Of a stretch of DNA of 64,000 bases, positions 43,515-53,153 are shown one piece after another. Every line of letters starts with the position of its first letter. The stretch's first letter is position 1. The notes below the pieces were generated by a model, which was not told the DNA's origin, did no database searches, and saw only the letters and a program-made list of their open reading frames with translations. Both the position numbers and the translations under genes were made by a program. The stretch is from JBCDCY01 sp039180875 (lineage in GTDB: Bacteria; Pseudomonadota; Alphaproteobacteria; Rhodobacterales; Rhodobacteraceae), in the NCBI GenBank assembly GCA_039180875.1, contig JBCDCY010000001.1, positions 434,001 through 498,000 on the forward strand, read 5' to 3'.

Positions 43515-45323
43515 ATGAGCCTCGACAACCCCAATATGGAGTATCGGGCGGCGCGCATCCGCCAGCTCGACGACGCCGCCGCCAACCGCATCGCCGCCGG
43601 CGAAGTGGTGGAACGACCGGCCGCTGCGATCAAGGAGTTGGTCGAGAACGCCCTCGACGCCGAGGCAAGGCGCATCGACATCGCCTATGCCGACGGCGGC
43701 AAGAGCCTGCTGCGCGTCACCGACGACGGCCTCGGCATCGCGACCGACGATCTACCCTTAGCGCTGGCGCGCCACGCGACGTCCAAGATCGACGGCAGCG
43801 ATCTGGTGAACATCCGCTCCTTCGGCTTTCGCGGCGAGGCCCTGCCCTCGATCGGCGCGGTCGCCCGCCTCACCGTCACCTCCCGCGCTGCCGGCGCCCA
43901 GGAAGGGGGCGAGATCACTATGACAGCGGGCCGGATCGGTGCGGTCGCCCCCGCGGCCTGGCCCCAGGGCACGCGGGTCGACGTGCAGAACCTCTTCGAG
44001 GCGACCCCCGCCCGGCTGAAGTTCCTGAAGAGCGACCGGGCCGAGGCCCAGGCGATCCACGAGGTGGTGAAGCGCCTGGCGCTGGCCGCCCCGCAGGTGG
44101 CCTTCACCCTCTCCGATCTCACCGGCGGCACGGCGCGGCGCATCCTGCGCTACGACACCGAGCTTGGCGATGCGGCCTCGAGCGCCCGGGTGGAGCGCGT
44201 CCTCGGCACCGACTTTGCCGAGAACGCGGTGCCGCTGAGCGGGGAGCGGGACGGCCACCGCCTGGCCGGGCTCGCGGGACTACCCACCTTCTCCCGCGGG
44301 GCGGCGGTCGCGCAGTTCCTGTTCGTCAACGGCCGCTCCGTCCGGGACAAGCTGCTGCTCGGCGCGCTCAAGGCGGCCTATGCCGATCTGCTGCCAGCGG
44401 GCCGCTACCCGGCGGTCGCGCTCTTCATCGACTGCGCGCCGGAACTGGTCGACGTGAACGTGCATCCCGGCAAGGCGGAGGTGCGGTTTCGCGAGCCCGG
44501 CGTGGTGCGGGGGCTGATCGTCTCCGCCCTGAAACATGCCCTGGCCGAGGCGGGGCACCGGACCTCCAGCACCCTAGGCCAGGCCGCCCTCGGCGCCTGG
44601 ACGTCGCCCGCGGCGCCCCGACCGGCCAGCCCGTCGATGGGGTTGGCGGAGGCGCCGGCCCCCTTCGACGGTGCGGCCAACTGGTCCTCCGCCCCCGTCC
44701 TGGCGGAGCCGGCCGAACCCGAAGGCGCAGCTGAGCCCCTCGACCTGCCCCTCGGCGTCGCTCGGGCTCAGATCCACGAGACCTACATCCTCAGCCAGAC
44801 CATCGACGGCGTGGTGCTGGTGGATGCCCACGCGGCGCACGAACGCCTGGTCTACGAGGGCTTGAAGACGGCGCTGGCCGAGCGGTCGGCCACGGCTCAG
44901 CACCTGTTGATCCCGGAGATCGTCGACCTCGACACCGATGCAGCCGAGCGCGTGCTCGACATCGCCGACAGCCTCGCCGCGGCGGGGTTGGAGGTGGAGC
45001 CCTTCGGCGGCGGCGCGATCTGCGTGCGGGCGGTTCCCGCCGTGCTCGGCCCGGTCGATTGCCAAGCCCTGCTCCGCGACATCGCCGATGAGCTGGCCGA
45101 CAGCGGCACCTCGGCGGCGTTGGGCGAGCGCATCGATGCGGTGCTCAGCCGCGTCGCCTGCCACGGCTCGGTCCGGGCCGGGCGGCGGATGTCGGGGGAG
45201 GAGATGAACGCGCTCCTCCGCCAGATGGAGGCGACGCCGTTCTCAGGCCAGTGCAACCATGGTCGGCCGACCCACGTGCACCTCTCCCGGAACGATCTGG
45301 AGCGGCTCTTCAGCCGGCGTTAG
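43515..45323 (+). CDS. mutL: DNA mismatch repair protein MutL
   Basis: A 602-residue protein. The N-terminal GHKL ATPase has IAAGEVVERPAAAIKELVENA (motif I, Glu and Asn for ATP/Mg), DDGLGI, and GFRGEALPSIGAVA. Transducer residues include VDVNVHPGKAEVRF. The C-terminal endonuclease/dimer domain includes VLVDAHAAHERLVYE, with DAHA (437-440) where the metal-site motif is normally DQHA, and QCNHGRPT. It joins MutS in mismatch repair. Two starts are possible (43515 or the ATG seven codons later). It does not overlap the upstream M16 gene. Confidence 0.93.
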   Translation: MSLDNPNMEYRAARIRQLDDAAANRIAAGEVVERPAAAIKELVENALDAEARRIDIAYADGGKSLLRVTDDGLGIATDDLPLALARHATSKIDGSDLVNIRSFGFRGEALPSIGAVARLTVTSRAAGAQEGGEITMTAGRIGAVAPAAWPQGTRVDVQNLFEATPARLKFLKSDRAEAQAIHEVVKRLALAAPQVAFTLSDLTGGTARRILRYDTELGDAASSARVERVLGTDFAENAVPLSGERDGHRLAGLAGLPTFSRGAAVAQFLFVNGRSVRDKLLLGALKAAYADLLPAGRYPAVALFIDCAPELVDVNVHPGKAEVRFREPGVVRGLIVSALKHALAEAGHRTSSTLGQAALGAWTSPAAPRPASPSMGLAEAPAPFDGAANWSSAPVLAEPAEPEGAAEPLDLPLGVARAQIHETYILSQTIDGVVLVDAHAAHERLVYEGLKTALAERSATAQHLLIPEIVDLDTDAAERVLDIADSLAAAGLEVEPFGGGAICVRAVPAVLGPVDCQALLRDIADELADSGTSAALGERIDAVLSRVACHGSVRAGRRMSGEEMNALLRQMEATPFSGQCNHGRPTHVHLSRNDLERLFSRR

Positions 45324-45336
45324 GGTGTCTTCGATC

Positions 45337-45356
45337 CGGACTGATGATGCAGTCCG
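45337..45356. terminator. Terminator-like hairpin between mutL and sugar ABC operon
   Basis: CGGACTG-ATGATG-CAGTCCG: a perfect 7-bp stem and 6-nt loop between two convergent genes, 14 nt past the mutL stop and 19 nt past the ABC gene stop on the other strand. It probably terminates both. Confidence 0.6.
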
Positions 45357-45374
45357 AATGGAAAACGCAAAGCC

Positions 45375-46463
45375 CTAAGCCGCCCGCGGGATCGCCGCGC
45401 CCTTGGCGTCGAAGACGTGGCTGGCGGAGGGATCGGCGCTCAGGTGGATGACCTGGCCCCGCTCGATCCGGCTGGTGCCCGGCAGTTTGGCGATCAGCGG
45501 CGTGTCGGCCTGGCCGATATCGAGATAGGCGAGCACCACCTCGCCCAATTGCTCGACATGGCTGACGGGGCCGGAGAACACCGCCTCCCCCTCCGCCGCT
45601 AGGGTCAGATCCTCCGGCCGGACGCCGAGGCTGACGCGGTCCTGGGCGCCACCGGCCAATGGCACTGGGATGGCGCCGCTGCCGCCGTTCGGGGCGACCT
45701 GGCTCATCCCCTCGCCCGCGGTCACGGTGGCTGGCACGATGTTCATCGACGGCGCCCCGATGAACTGGGCGACGAAGACATTGGCGGGCTGGGTATAGAG
45801 CTCCATCGGCGTGCCCACCTGCTCGATCCGCCCATCGCGCAGCACCACGATGCGGTCGGCCAGCGTCATCGCCTCCACCTGGTCGTGGGTCACGTAGATC
45901 ATGGTGGAGCCGGCCATGCGGGAGTGCAGGTTGGCGATCTCGATCCGGGTCTGACCGCGCAATGCCGCATCGAGGTTGGAGAGCGGCTCGTCGAACAGGA
46001 AGACCCGCGGATCCCGGGTGATCGCCCGACCGATGGCCACCCGCTGGCGCTGGCCACCCGACAGCTCCTTCGGCAAGCGCTCGAGATAAGGGGTGATCTG
46101 CAGGATCTCGGCCGCGTCACGCACCTTGCGGTCGATCTCGTCCTTGCCGGCTTTGGCGAGCGACAGGCCGAAGGCCATGTTCTCGAACACCGTCATGTGC
46201 GGGTAGAGCGCGTAGGACTGGAAGACCATGGCGATGCCGCGCTGGGAGGGGGAGAGGGTGTTCACCATCTCGCCGTCGAAGGTCATGCTGCCCGAGCTGA
46301 TGTCCTCCAACCCCGCAATCAGCCGCAGCAGGGTGGACTTGCCGCAGCCCGAGGGGCCGACGAACACCATGAACTCCCCGGCATTGATGTCGAGGTCGAT
46401 GCCGTGCAGCACCTCGACGTCGCCATAGGCCTTCACCACGTTTTCAAGTTTGACGCGCGCCAT
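45375..46463 (-). CDS. Carbohydrate ABC transporter ATP-binding protein (MalK/UgpC type)
   Basis: A 362-residue ATPase. Walker A GPSGCGKST is at 36-44, the signature LSGGQRQRVAIGRAI lies near 135, Walker B is FLFDEPLSNLDAALRG, and the H-loop is in IYVTHDQVEAMTLADRI. A C-terminal TOBE/regulatory domain (LGVRPEDLTLAAEGE) follows, as in MalK, UgpC and ThuK. It energises import by the two permeases encoded upstream. It is the last gene of a four-gene operon with 15 nt to the preceding permease. Confidence 0.93.
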   Translation of the reverse strand: MARVKLENVVKAYGDVEVLHGIDLDINAGEFMVFVGPSGCGKSTLLRLIAGLEDISSGSMTFDGEMVNTLSPSQRGIAMVFQSYALYPHMTVFENMAFGLSLAKAGKDEIDRKVRDAAEILQITPYLERLPKELSGGQRQRVAIGRAITRDPRVFLFDEPLSNLDAALRGQTRIEIANLHSRMAGSTMIYVTHDQVEAMTLADRIVVLRDGRIEQVGTPMELYTQPANVFVAQFIGAPSMNIVPATVTAGEGMSQVAPNGGSGAIPVPLAGGAQDRVSLGVRPEDLTLAAEGEAVFSGPVSHVEQLGEVVLAYLDIGQADTPLIAKLPGTSRIERGQVIHLSADPSASHVFDAKGAAIPRAA

Positions 46464-46478
46464 GCCGGGCTCCTCCCC

Positions 46479-47315
<837 letters not shown>

Positions 47316-47316
47316 C

Positions 47317-48309
47317 TCAGCGCCCTCCGCCGGCGAGGTTCAGGCCCGACAGCCGGATGTAGACGATGGTGATCAGCGCGATCGTCAGGAACAGCAGGGT
47401 CGAGGCGGCGGAGCCGTAGGCGAACTGATCGAACTGGAACAGGTTCTCCTGCGCGAAGACCGACATCGTCTTGGTCTGAGCATTGTTGGGCGTCAGCACG
47501 TAGATCAGATCGAAGACGCGGAGCGCATCGAGCGCCCGGAAGATCACCGCGACCAGGATGGCCGGGCGGATGAGCGGCAGCGTCACCTTGAAGAACACCC
47601 GGACCGGATGCACGCCGTCTATCTTCGCCGCCTCGTAGATGTCGCTCGGCACCATCTGCAGGCCGGCGAGGATCAGAAGCGCCATGAACGGCGTGGTCTT
47701 CCAGATGTCGACGATCAGCACCGCCGTCATCGCCGTGTCGGCCGAGGCAGTCCAGGCGACCGGGGCGGAAAGCAACCCCAGCGTCATGCCCATATCGTTC
47801 AGGATGCCGAACTGGTCGTTCATCATCCAGGCCCACATCTTGGCCGAGACGATGGTGGGAATGGCCCAGGGGATCAGCACGGCGGCCCGAACCAGGCCCC
47901 GCCCCTTGAACTGAGCGTTCAGCACAAGGGCGACGATCAGGCCGAAGACGGTTTCAAAAAACACCGAGATGCCGGCGAAGTACACGGTATTCCAGACTGC
48001 GTTCCACCATTCGTCGTCGGCGAGCAGGCCGAAATACTCGCCCTCGCCGTCGCCGTAGTCGAGATACTCGAGATAGTTGTCGATCCCGATCCACTCGGCC
48101 GCCGACAGGTCGTTGAGGGACGCGTCGGTGAAGCCGAAGTAGATGGTCTTGGCCAGGGGCCAGCCGGCGACGAAGGCCAGCACCAGCAGCATGGGCGCGA
48201 GGAAGAGCCAGGCGCTGCGCAGGCGTTCAGAGCGGACGGCGGACTGGCGCGATGCCGCCTCCGCCGAGGCAGGTGCCGTCCGTTCCTCTTGGATTTGGAC
48301 CTCAGCCAT
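47317..48309 (-). CDS. Carbohydrate ABC transporter permease (MalF type)
   Basis: A 330-residue membrane protein with an N-terminal cytoplasmic tail of about 30 residues, then six helices (first WLFLAPMLLVLAFVAGWPLA). The EAA loop is DIYEAAKIDGVHPVRVFFKVTLPLIRPAI. A large periplasmic loop of about 50 residues (ASLNDLSAAEW ... DDEWWNAVWNT) after helix 1 is typical of sugar permeases of the trehalose/maltose or glycerol-phosphate group. It forms a heterodimer with the MalG-type subunit. Confidence 0.92.
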   Translation of the reverse strand: MAEVQIQEERTAPASAEAASRQSAVRSERLRSAWLFLAPMLLVLAFVAGWPLAKTIYFGFTDASLNDLSAAEWIGIDNYLEYLDYGDGEGEYFGLLADDEWWNAVWNTVYFAGISVFFETVFGLIVALVLNAQFKGRGLVRAAVLIPWAIPTIVSAKMWAWMMNDQFGILNDMGMTLGLLSAPVAWTASADTAMTAVLIVDIWKTTPFMALLILAGLQMVPSDIYEAAKIDGVHPVRVFFKVTLPLIRPAILVAVIFRALDALRVFDLIYVLTPNNAQTKTMSVFAQENLFQFDQFAYGSAASTLLFLTIALITIVYIRLSGLNLAGGGR

Positions 48310-48368
48310 GGCTTACCCGATCCTGGGGTCCCGGGGCAGCGCCGTGCGCCGCCCCGAGCCCGCGTGGA

Positions 48369-49631
48369 TCATTCCCAGCCGTTGCCTTTCAGTCGATTGA
48401 GCCGCGCCTCGAGCCGACGGAGGCTGGCCTCGGCCGTGCGCTCGCCCGAGAGCGTGGCATGCACGGCGTCCCAGAACTCCTTGGAGACCTCGTTGTAGTT
48501 GCGCTGGGTGGGCGCGGAGGGACGCGGCACGGCAGCGAGGAAGATGTCTTTCCACTGCGGGATGATCGGCTGCACTGCCGCCACCTCGGGATCGTCATAG
48601 ACCGAGACGATGGTGGGCAGGCGCGACAGCTCCGTCGCCCGGCGGGTCTGCACCTCGGTCGAGGCGAGGAAGAGCGCCAGTTCGATCGCCGCGTCGGGAT
48701 CCTCGGAGTAGCGCGACACCGCCAGGTTCCAGCCGCCGAGTGTCGCGGCCGAGCCCTCGCCACCAGTGGGCAATGGCACGATGCCGAACTTTCCGGCGAC
48801 CGCGCTGTCCTCGTTGTTGCTGAGGGCGTAGGCGTACGGCCAGTTGCGCATGAAGGCGGCGTTGCCGACCTGCCAGACGCCGCGGGCCTCTTCTTCCTTG
48901 TAGCCGAGCACGCCCTCGGGCGCGATCGTGCCGATCCAGCCAGCCGCGGTCTGCAGGGCGGCGGCGGCGGCATCGTTGTTGATGGAGATGGTGCCGTCGG
49001 GTTCCACGATCTGGCCGCCACCGAAGGACTTGACCCATTCGAGGGCGTTACAGGTCAGGCCCTCATAGGCGGCCCCTTGGAAGACGAAGCCGTGGAAGTC
49101 GGACTGTCCGTCGGCCCGCTCGCCATCCTGAATGGTCTGGGCCGCGGCGGTCAGCTCTTCCCAGGTGCTGGGCGGCTCGACGCCGTATTTGTCGAGCAGA
49201 TCGCTCCGATAATAGAGCGCCGGGGCGTCGGTGAACATCGGGATAGCCACGAGGCGGTCGTTGACCGTCTGGCTCTCGATGATCGAGGGGAAATGGTCGC
49301 CCACCACGTCCGCCGCAGCCTCCGACAGGTCGAGCAGATGGTCGGCGAGCTGCGGTGCCCAGATCACGTCGGTGCGGTAGACGTCGATGTCGGTGTTGCC
49401 GGCCGACAGCCACAGGCGGTACTGGGCGAACTGGTCGGTGGTGGACGACGGCATCTCGACGATGGTGACGGTGTGGCCGGTCTGCTCCTCGAAGATATCG
49501 AGGTTGGAGCGCAGCATCTCGTTGTCGCGCCCGACCGCGCCGGAAACGATGGAGAGATCGGCGGCCGCCACGGCGCCGGACAGGCATGTAGATGCCGCGA
49601 GCACTGCAAGGCTGGCGCGGACAAAGGTCAT
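48369..49631 (-). CDS. Extracellular sugar-binding protein, family 1 (trehalose/maltose-like)
   Basis: A 420-residue exported solute-binding protein. The signal peptide is residues 1-23 (MTFVRASLAVLAASTCLSGA then VAA). The mature part contains ITIVEMPSSTTDQFAQYR-type residues (TIVEMPSSTTDQFAQYRLWL) and DIDVYRTDVIWAPQLADHLLDL, a pattern close to trehalose/maltose binding proteins of the ThuE group. Sugar identity is inferred. ATG 49629-49631 is preceded by GGGAGGA; a start five codons upstream is less likely. It is first in the four-gene operon and is separated by 59 nt from the permease. Confidence 0.87.
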   Translation of the reverse strand: MTFVRASLAVLAASTCLSGAVAAADLSIVSGAVGRDNEMLRSNLDIFEEQTGHTVTIVEMPSSTTDQFAQYRLWLSAGNTDIDVYRTDVIWAPQLADHLLDLSEAAADVVGDHFPSIIESQTVNDRLVAIPMFTDAPALYYRSDLLDKYGVEPPSTWEELTAAAQTIQDGERADGQSDFHGFVFQGAAYEGLTCNALEWVKSFGGGQIVEPDGTISINNDAAAAALQTAAGWIGTIAPEGVLGYKEEEARGVWQVGNAAFMRNWPYAYALSNNEDSAVAGKFGIVPLPTGGEGSAATLGGWNLAVSRYSEDPDAAIELALFLASTEVQTRRATELSRLPTIVSVYDDPEVAAVQPIIPQWKDIFLAAVPRPSAPTQRNYNEVSKEFWDAVHATLSGERTAEASLRRLEARLNRLKGNGWE

Positions 49632-49760
49632 GAAACATCCTCCCAAGATCGGTTCTTACATCGCATACCGCTGGTTGCGGCTTGCAACGCCATTTGCTTA
49701 ACCGCGCACTATGGACCCGTCTGACGTGGAGTCAACCGACGGGGGATCTGAGGAAACGGT

Positions 49761-49783
49761 CCGCGCCGGTACAACCGGCGCGG
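49761..49783. terminator. Terminator hairpin downstream of trpS
   Basis: CCGCGCCGGT-ACA-ACCGGCGCGG: a perfect 10-bp stem with a 3-nt loop, only 3 nt beyond the trpS stop codon on the leftward strand. It is the strongest simple hairpin in the window. It lacks a long T-run, as is common in GC-rich genomes. Confidence 0.65.
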
Positions 49784-49786
49784 GAA

Positions 49787-50827
49787 TCACTCGCTTTGCA
49801 GTAGCCCCACGATCTCGTAGGTCCGCGCCAGGATCGGCTGGGCGATCGCAGCGGCCCGTTCCGCCCCCTGGCCGAGGATACGGTCGATCTCGGCCGGGTC
49901 GTCGGCGAACTCCGCCATCCGGCGGGAGATCGGGGCGAGCGTCTCGACCGCAGCCTCGGCGAGCTTCGGCTTGAAGTCGGAGAAGGCGAGGCCCGCGACC
50001 TCGTCCAGCGCCGTCGCCGGCGAGCGGTCGGTGAGGGCTGCGTAGATGTTGAGCAGGTTGCGCGCCTCCGGCCGACCCTCGAGCTCATCGAGCGTCGCAC
50101 CCATGGGTTCGGGATCGGTCTTTGCCTTGCGGATCTTTTGAGCGATCGTGTCGGCATCGTCGCGCAGGTTGATCCGGCTCATGTCGGAGGCGTCGGACTT
50201 CGACATCTTCTTGGTGCCGTCGCGCAGGCTCATCACCCGGGTCGCGGCGCCCTCGATGATCGGCTCGGGTTCGGGGAAGAAGCCTGGGGCGCCGAAGTCA
50301 TTGTTGAACTTGACGGCGATGTCGCGGGTGAGCTCGACATGCTGGCGCTGGTCCTCGCCCACCGGGACATGGGTGGCATGATAGACCAGAATGTCGGCTG
50401 CCATCAGCGCGGGATAGGCGAAAAGGCCGGCAGAGGCGTTCTCCCGGTTCTTGCCGGCCTTATCCTTGAACTGGGTCATGCGGTTCAGCCAGCCCATGCG
50501 GGCCACGCAGTTGAAGATCCAGCTGAGCTGAGCATGGGCCGGGACCTGGGACTGGTTGAACAGAATCGACTTCTGCGGATCGAGGCCGGCGGCGAGGAAG
50601 GCGGCGGCGAGCTCGCGCGTGGCCGAAGTCAGGGTCGCGGCGTCCTGCCAGGTGGTGATCGCGTGCAGGTCGACCATGCAGTAGATGGTCTCGAAATCCT
50701 GCTCCTGCATCTCGACGAACCGGCGCACGGCGCCGAGGTAGTTGCCGAGGGTAAGGTTGCCGGAGGGCTGAATGCCCGAGAAGACCCGCCGCACATGGGA
50801 CGGGTCCGGCGACGACGACGCGGTCAT
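49787..50827 (-). CDS. trpS: Tryptophan--tRNA ligase
   Basis: A 346-residue class I aminoacyl-tRNA synthetase. FSGIQPSGNLTLGNYLGA at residues 17-34 contains the HIGH-equivalent, and KKMSKSDAS around 205 is the KMSKS signature. MTQFKDKAGKNRENASAGLFAYPALMAADILVY and VPVGEDQRQHVELTRDIA are TrpRS-specific substrate segments. It charges tRNA-Trp. Start ATG 50825-50827 is preceded by GGGAGCCGCCC; upstream in-frame codons are rejected. A terminator hairpin follows. Confidence 0.97.
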   Translation of the reverse strand: MTASSSPDPSHVRRVFSGIQPSGNLTLGNYLGAVRRFVEMQEQDFETIYCMVDLHAITTWQDAATLTSATRELAAAFLAAGLDPQKSILFNQSQVPAHAQLSWIFNCVARMGWLNRMTQFKDKAGKNRENASAGLFAYPALMAADILVYHATHVPVGEDQRQHVELTRDIAVKFNNDFGAPGFFPEPEPIIEGAATRVMSLRDGTKKMSKSDASDMSRINLRDDADTIAQKIRKAKTDPEPMGATLDELEGRPEARNLLNIYAALTDRSPATALDEVAGLAFSDFKPKLAEAAVETLAPISRRMAEFADDPAEIDRILGQGAERAAAIAQPILARTYEIVGLLQSE

Positions 50828-50972
50828 GGGCGGCTCCCGATCAGCCCCACTCCCGGGGCCGACGGGGTTATGGAGAGGGTGGCCGCCGGCGTCAACCAAC
50901 TCACCGGCGCGGCCGGTCGCGTCGTGCCGCGGCGGGGCTACGTTGCCGGCGCGCTGCGGGTCGCTCGGACAA

Positions 50973-51000
50973 CGGCCCACTGCGGCCCACTGCGGCCCAC
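50973..51000. repeat. Short tandem repeat between flgI and trpS
   Basis: Three consecutive copies of CGGCCCAC spaced every 10 bp (TG linking), ending 18 bp before the flgI stop. It falls in the 191-bp gap downstream of flgI and upstream of trpS. The rest of the gap (50828-50972) shows no gene; it presumably contains the trpS promoter. Confidence 0.5.
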
Positions 51001-51018
51001 AGCGCGCGGGTTGCCGGC

Positions 51019-52134
51019 TCAGTTCACCACGAACTCGGCGTGCAGGGCGCCCGCCGCCTTGATCGCCCGCAGGATCTCGATCATGTCGCGGGGCGAGACG
51101 CCGAGGGCGTTCAGCCCCTCCACCAACTCGGCGAGCGTCACGTTGTCGTCGACCAATGCCAGTCTGGTGCCGTCGTCGGCGTCGATCTCCGCCTCCGTCC
51201 GCGGCACCACGATGGTATCGCCGCCGCGGGTAAAGGGGTTGGGCTGCACGACCACCGGCGCCTCTCTGACACGCAGCGTCAGATTGCCCTGGCTGACCGC
51301 GACGCGAGAGATCCGTACATCCTCTCCCAGCACGATGGTGCCGGAGCGCTGATCGACCACGACGCGGGCCTTCTGGTCGGGCTCGACCTCGATGTTCTCG
51401 ATCTCGGCGATCAGCTCTGCCGGCGTCATGTCCGTGGCCGCGAGGTTGAGATGCACGGTGCCGCTGTCGGCCATCCGGGCCAGCATGTCCTTGCCCATGA
51501 CCTGATTGATACCGCGGGCGATGCGTGCCGCGGTGGTGAAGTCGGGGTCGCGGAGCGCCAGGCGCAGGGTCTGGATCTGGTCGAAGGTGAAGGCAATCTC
51601 GCGTTCGACCCGCGCGCCGCCGGGAACCGTGCCGGCCGTCGGTACGCCGTCGGTCACGGTCTCCGCCGCCCCCTCCGCCACGATCCCGCCGGAGATGATG
51701 GAGCCCTGGGCGACCGCGTAGATCTGCCCGTCGGCGGCATTGAGCGGCGTCATGATCAGCGTGCCGCCGAGCAGGCTGTCGGCGTCGCCGATGGCAGAGA
51801 CGGTGACGTCGATGCGGGAACCCGCCCGGGCAAAAGGTGGCAGGACCGAGGTCACGAGGACCGCAGCGACGTTGGTGGGCCGCAGCGCTTCGCCCGCGAC
51901 GTTGACGCCGAGCCGCTCCAACAGGTTGACCAGCGCCTCCTCGGTGAACGGGGCGTTGCGCAGTCCGTCGCCGGTGCCGTCGAGGCCCACGACCAGGCCG
52001 TAGCCCACCAGATCGTTGCCGCGGACCCCATCGACATCGACCAGGTCCTTGATCCGGGCGGAGCTCGGCAGGCCCGCGGTTGGCATCAGGGCCGCGGCGA
52101 TCGCGACGAGGGCTCGGGCGAGAAATCGGCGCAT
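51019..52134 (-). CDS. flgI: Flagellar P-ring protein FlgI
   Basis: A 371-residue periplasmic protein. After the signal peptide (MRRFLARALVAIAAALMPTA), ARIKDLVDVDGVRGNDLVGYG and LVVGLDGTGDGLRNAPFT are invariant FlgI motifs. LERLGVNV and GTLIMTPLNAADGQIYAVAQG follow, and the C-terminal DMIEILRAIKAAGALHAE is also typical. It assembles into the P-ring in the peptidoglycan layer around the flagellar rod. It is the last gene of the leftward flagellar set, 8 nt after flgL. Confidence 0.96.
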   Translation of the reverse strand: MRRFLARALVAIAAALMPTAGLPSSARIKDLVDVDGVRGNDLVGYGLVVGLDGTGDGLRNAPFTEEALVNLLERLGVNVAGEALRPTNVAAVLVTSVLPPFARAGSRIDVTVSAIGDADSLLGGTLIMTPLNAADGQIYAVAQGSIISGGIVAEGAAETVTDGVPTAGTVPGGARVEREIAFTFDQIQTLRLALRDPDFTTAARIARGINQVMGKDMLARMADSGTVHLNLAATDMTPAELIAEIENIEVEPDQKARVVVDQRSGTIVLGEDVRISRVAVSQGNLTLRVREAPVVVQPNPFTRGGDTIVVPRTEAEIDADDGTRLALVDDNVTLAELVEGLNALGVSPRDMIEILRAIKAAGALHAEFVVN

Positions 52135-52142
52135 GGGCGCTC

Positions 52143-53153
52143 CTACCGCAGGAAGTTCACGAGGGAGAGCGAGGCGAGGCGCGCCGTCACCGTGTAGACG
52201 CTCTGCAATTGCTGCTCGAGGGCTTGAAAGCGCGAGGCCGCCTCGAATGGATCGACCGCCAGCAGGTCCGCCCGGGCGAGCTCGAGCGACGTGGTCTCCG
52301 CGACGTTGCTCGCGGCGAGATCGGCGATCCGCTGTTCGGCTTGGCCGACGTCGGCGCGGAGGGCGGTAAGGTCGTCGCCCGCCGCGATCAGGCCGGTCGC
52401 GCCGGCGCGGAAGAGCGTCGCCTGGGCTGTCGCGTCGCCGGCGAGCCCGCTTTCGACGCCCATCACCACGGTAGCCAGCGACTGCAGCATGTCCCGAATG
52501 GCCACGTCGTCGGCGCGGACGGCGAAGTCCACCCGAGCGCCCGGGGCGAGTTCCGCCGCCGGCGCGTCGGCGCGTGCCCCGAGATAGCCGTCGACCACGA
52601 AGCCGCCGCTCGGGTCGTGGAAATAGCGGTGGATCGCGGCGAGCGCGTCCGTGCCGTTACCGGTGCCTGCCACGCGTCCGGCGATGTCGGCCAGCATGGT
52701 CTCCGCATCGGCGAGGGCCGGGCCGTCCACCTCTGCCCCCGCGAACAGGCTGCGGCCGGCATAGCGGGTGTTGAGGGCCGCGACTGCATCCTCGAAGGCG
52801 GCCCGCGCCTCTCGTGCATGGGCGACGGCCGATTGCCGGTCGCCGATCTCGACCGCGCCGAGCAGATCCGGCGCCAGGCGCCCGCCCGCGTCTTCGGCCC
52901 GTTGCAGAGCGAACTGGGTGGCGGCCGCGCGACCGGCCGCCTGGTCGGAGGCGACGCTGTAGGCCGCCAGCCGGGCGAGCGCGCCGTCAAGTCGGTAAAG
53001 CTGCGCCGGATCGCCGCCCGAGGCTTCGACCAGGTCGGTTCTGAGGCCCGAGCCGAGCTCCCGCGCCGCCTGATCGAGGGCCCCCCTTGTCTCGGCCAGC
53101 GTGCTGCGCGCACGTAGCAAAGCGGAGAGATCGGGTACGTTGGGCACCTGCAT
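52143..53153 (-). CDS. flgL: Flagellar hook-filament junction protein FlgL
   Basis: A 336-residue flagellin-like protein. It has heptad-rich N- and C-terminal helices (RSTLAETRGALDQAARELGSG at the start; DPFEAASRFQALEQQLQSVY and VTARLASLSLVNFLR at the end), as in HAP3/FlgL, and a variable middle domain. Its place immediately after flgK supports FlgL over a flagellin. The start could be GTG 53156 or ATG 53153; ATG has better spacing from GGAGGTG. It joins the hook to the filament together with FlgK. Confidence 0.87.
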   Translation of the reverse strand: MQVPNVPDLSALLRARSTLAETRGALDQAARELGSGLRTDLVEASGGDPAQLYRLDGALARLAAYSVASDQAAGRAAATQFALQRAEDAGGRLAPDLLGAVEIGDRQSAVAHAREARAAFEDAVAALNTRYAGRSLFAGAEVDGPALADAETMLADIAGRVAGTGNGTDALAAIHRYFHDPSGGFVVDGYLGARADAPAAELAPGARVDFAVRADDVAIRDMLQSLATVVMGVESGLAGDATAQATLFRAGATGLIAAGDDLTALRADVGQAEQRIADLAASNVAETTSLELARADLLAVDPFEAASRFQALEQQLQSVYTVTARLASLSLVNFLR

